Source: Cupriavidus malaysiensis
GTDB lineage: Bacteria > Pseudomonadota > Gammaproteobacteria > Burkholderiales > Burkholderiaceae
Length of the DNA stretch: 64,000 nt
Direction: 5' to 3'
NCBI RefSeq assembly: GCF_001854325.1
Contig: NZ_CP017755.1
Coordinates: forward strand, 2,604,001-2,668,000
Below, in pieces: positions 62,778-64,000 of the stretch. The stretch's first letter is position 1. The number at the start of each line of letters is the position of its first letter. A program made the translations under genes and the position numbers. Below the pieces are notes generated by a model. It ran no database searches, was not told the DNA's origin, and saw nothing but the letters and a program-made list of their open reading frames with translations.

Positions 62778-62842
62778 GAGCCTGTGCCAAGACGTGCTTT
62801 CCTCTAGGCTTTCGGCGCCAGGCCTGGCGCCGGCTCCATCGC

Positions 62843-63937
62843 ATGCACCGCTCCGCCTTCATGTTCCCGCCCCGCCTTCGCGCCCTCCTTACCACCTTTG
62901 TGCTGCTGGCCTGCTGCGGCGCCGCAGCCCAGGCCCAGATCCGCGGCGCCGGTTCGACCGCCGCCGCCCCCGTCTACCGCGTCTGGGCCGACAGTTTCCG
63001 CGCCGCCTCCGGCAGCGCCGTCGCCTATGACGCCGTGGGGTCGGGCGAAGGCATGCGGCGTATCCGCGCCGGCGAAGTGGATTTCGGCGCCTCGGACGTG
63101 CCGCTGGCCCCGGACGAGGCCCGGCGCCAAGGACTGGTGCTGGTGCCCACGGTGGTGACGGCCGCGGTGCCGGTGGTCAACCTGCCCGGCGTACCCGCCG
63201 GCCAGTTACACCTGAGCGGCGAGGCGCTGGCCGCGATCTACCTCGGGCAGATCGAGTCCTGGGACGCGGCGGAGATCCGCGCGCTCAATCCCGGCCTGGC
63301 GCTGCCGCGCCTGAAGATCCGCCCGGTGGCCCGCACCGACGCTTCGGGCACGACATTCCACTTCACCAGCTACCTGAGCGAGGTCAGCCCCGACTGGAAA
63401 GCGCGTTTCGGCGCGCGCTCGACGGTGGCCTGGCCGGCCGGCTTCCTGCCGGCCAAGGGCAGCGGCGAAGTGGTGCACGCGGTACAGGGCACCAGCGGGG
63501 CCATCGGCTACGTCGACTACAACTATGTGCTGGAGGCCGGCCTGAACGCCGTGCTGCTGCGCAATGCCTCCGGCCAGTTCGTCGCCGCCGGCGTCAACGC
63601 CTTCCGCCAGGCCGTGCTCAACAGCGACTGGAACCGCAAGGGCGATTTCGCCAGTCCCCTGGTCAACCGCGGGGGGCACGATACCTGGCCGATCACCATG
63701 GGCACCTTCATCGCCGTGCCGGCGGTCAGCCGTGACGGCCCGCGCACGCTGGCGGCGCTGCGCTTCCTCGCCTGGGGCTACCTGCACGGCGACGAGCTGG
63801 CGCGCCAGGCCCGCTTCGTGCCGCTGCCCGAGCGGGTGCAGGCGAGCGCCTACCGCGAACTGGCCGGCGTCACCGACCGCGCCGGCAACGCCATCGGCCT
63901 GCAAAGCATGGGCGGGCCGGCGGCCGGCGCGCGCTGA
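62843..63937 (+). CDS. pstS: Phosphate ABC transporter substrate-binding protein (PstS family)
   Basis: The 364-residue protein has a signal peptide (about 7-32, ending AAAQAQ) and PstS landmarks: IRGAGSTAAAPVYRVWADSF, then AYDAVGSGEGMRRI, VDFGASDVPL, RTDASGTTFHFTSYL and a GAIGYVDYNYVLE segment. It binds inorganic phosphate in the periplasm for PstCAB, whose genes are not in the remaining 63 bases. Two ATG codons (62843 and 62861) are possible; neither has a ribosome site. The Pho box upstream supports phosphate control. Confidence 0.88.
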   Translation: MHRSAFMFPPRLRALLTTFVLLACCGAAAQAQIRGAGSTAAAPVYRVWADSFRAASGSAVAYDAVGSGEGMRRIRAGEVDFGASDVPLAPDEARRQGLVLVPTVVTAAVPVVNLPGVPAGQLHLSGEALAAIYLGQIESWDAAEIRALNPGLALPRLKIRPVARTDASGTTFHFTSYLSEVSPDWKARFGARSTVAWPAGFLPAKGSGEVVHAVQGTSGAIGYVDYNYVLEAGLNAVLLRNASGQFVAAGVNAFRQAVLNSDWNRKGDFASPLVNRGGHDTWPITMGTFIAVPAVSRDGPRTLAALRFLAWGYLHGDELARQARFVPLPERVQASAYRELAGVTDRAGNAIGLQSMGGPAAGAR

Positions 63938-64000
63938 AAGCGCCGCCGCGGCGCGCGGACACCGCTTGTCCTCCCTTGCCGCCGCTTGCTTGTCGCCCCC

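Overview
The window is very GC-rich, densely coded proteobacterial DNA with no rRNA, tRNA, transposase, phage gene or CRISPR array. Gene content points to Burkholderiales, most likely Cupriavidus. The strongest clue is the order regulator - sugar-ABC ATPase - permease - binding protein - zwf - pgi - sugar kinase, which matches the frcRACB fructose locus as I remember it from Cupriavidus necator. A secondary replicon (chromid) is likely because the content is catabolic, transport and regulatory, with few housekeeping genes. That placement is inference.

Layout. 1-4152: the end of an acetamidase/formamidase, a convergent AraC regulator, and a minus-strand run of GlcG/HbpS-like exported protein, alpha/beta hydrolase and Ldh-type dehydrogenase. 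4671-6620: an orphan RtcB-type RNA ligase homologue that has lost two metal ligands, preceded by a 13-codon leader ORF. 6621-11803: mhpC with an aromatic-acid MFS carrier, facing a cobS-cobT chelatase pair. 12240-19749: a GABA-type permease, a SnoaL-like protein, a PuuB-like FAD oxidoreductase, SorA/SorB-type sulfite dehydrogenase and a frameshifted MocR regulator. 19790-22875: a chemoreceptor and ferredoxin-NADP reductase.

23200-31755 is a seven-gene minus-strand operon: oligopeptide-type ABC transporter (binding protein, two permeases, two ATPases), a YtcJ-like amidohydrolase and a CobW-family GTPase. 32227-41552 is the sugar operon (frcRACB-zwf-pgi-kinase) with a ROK-type palindrome upstream. 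41794-43098 holds three small exported proteins, one built of RDPYSEG repeats. 43483-44222 is a ParE-type toxin with a two-part antitoxin. 44351-50552 is a tetrapartite aromatic-acid efflux operon (FUSC, DUF1656, HlyD, NodT-type outer-membrane factor) with a divergent LysR regulator.

50698-64000 is mixed: a globin-GAF-EAL c-di-GMP phosphodiesterase, two paralogous lipoproteins, a 5'-nucleotidase, YnfA, alcohol dehydrogenase, small proteins, an anchored alpha/beta hydrolase, a class A penicillin-binding protein, an ArsB-type carrier and a PstS-type phosphate-binding protein behind a Pho box.

The most striking features are the metal-ligand-deficient RtcB homologue with its leader ORF, an MhpR-type operator placed about -58 from a predicted promoter ahead of mhpC, a MocR gene broken in a (GC)n run with direct-repeat sites upstream, the ABC/amidohydrolase/CobW operon, and many short tandem repeats. 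Repeat units inside genes are multiples of three. Repeats between genes are mostly 7 bp.
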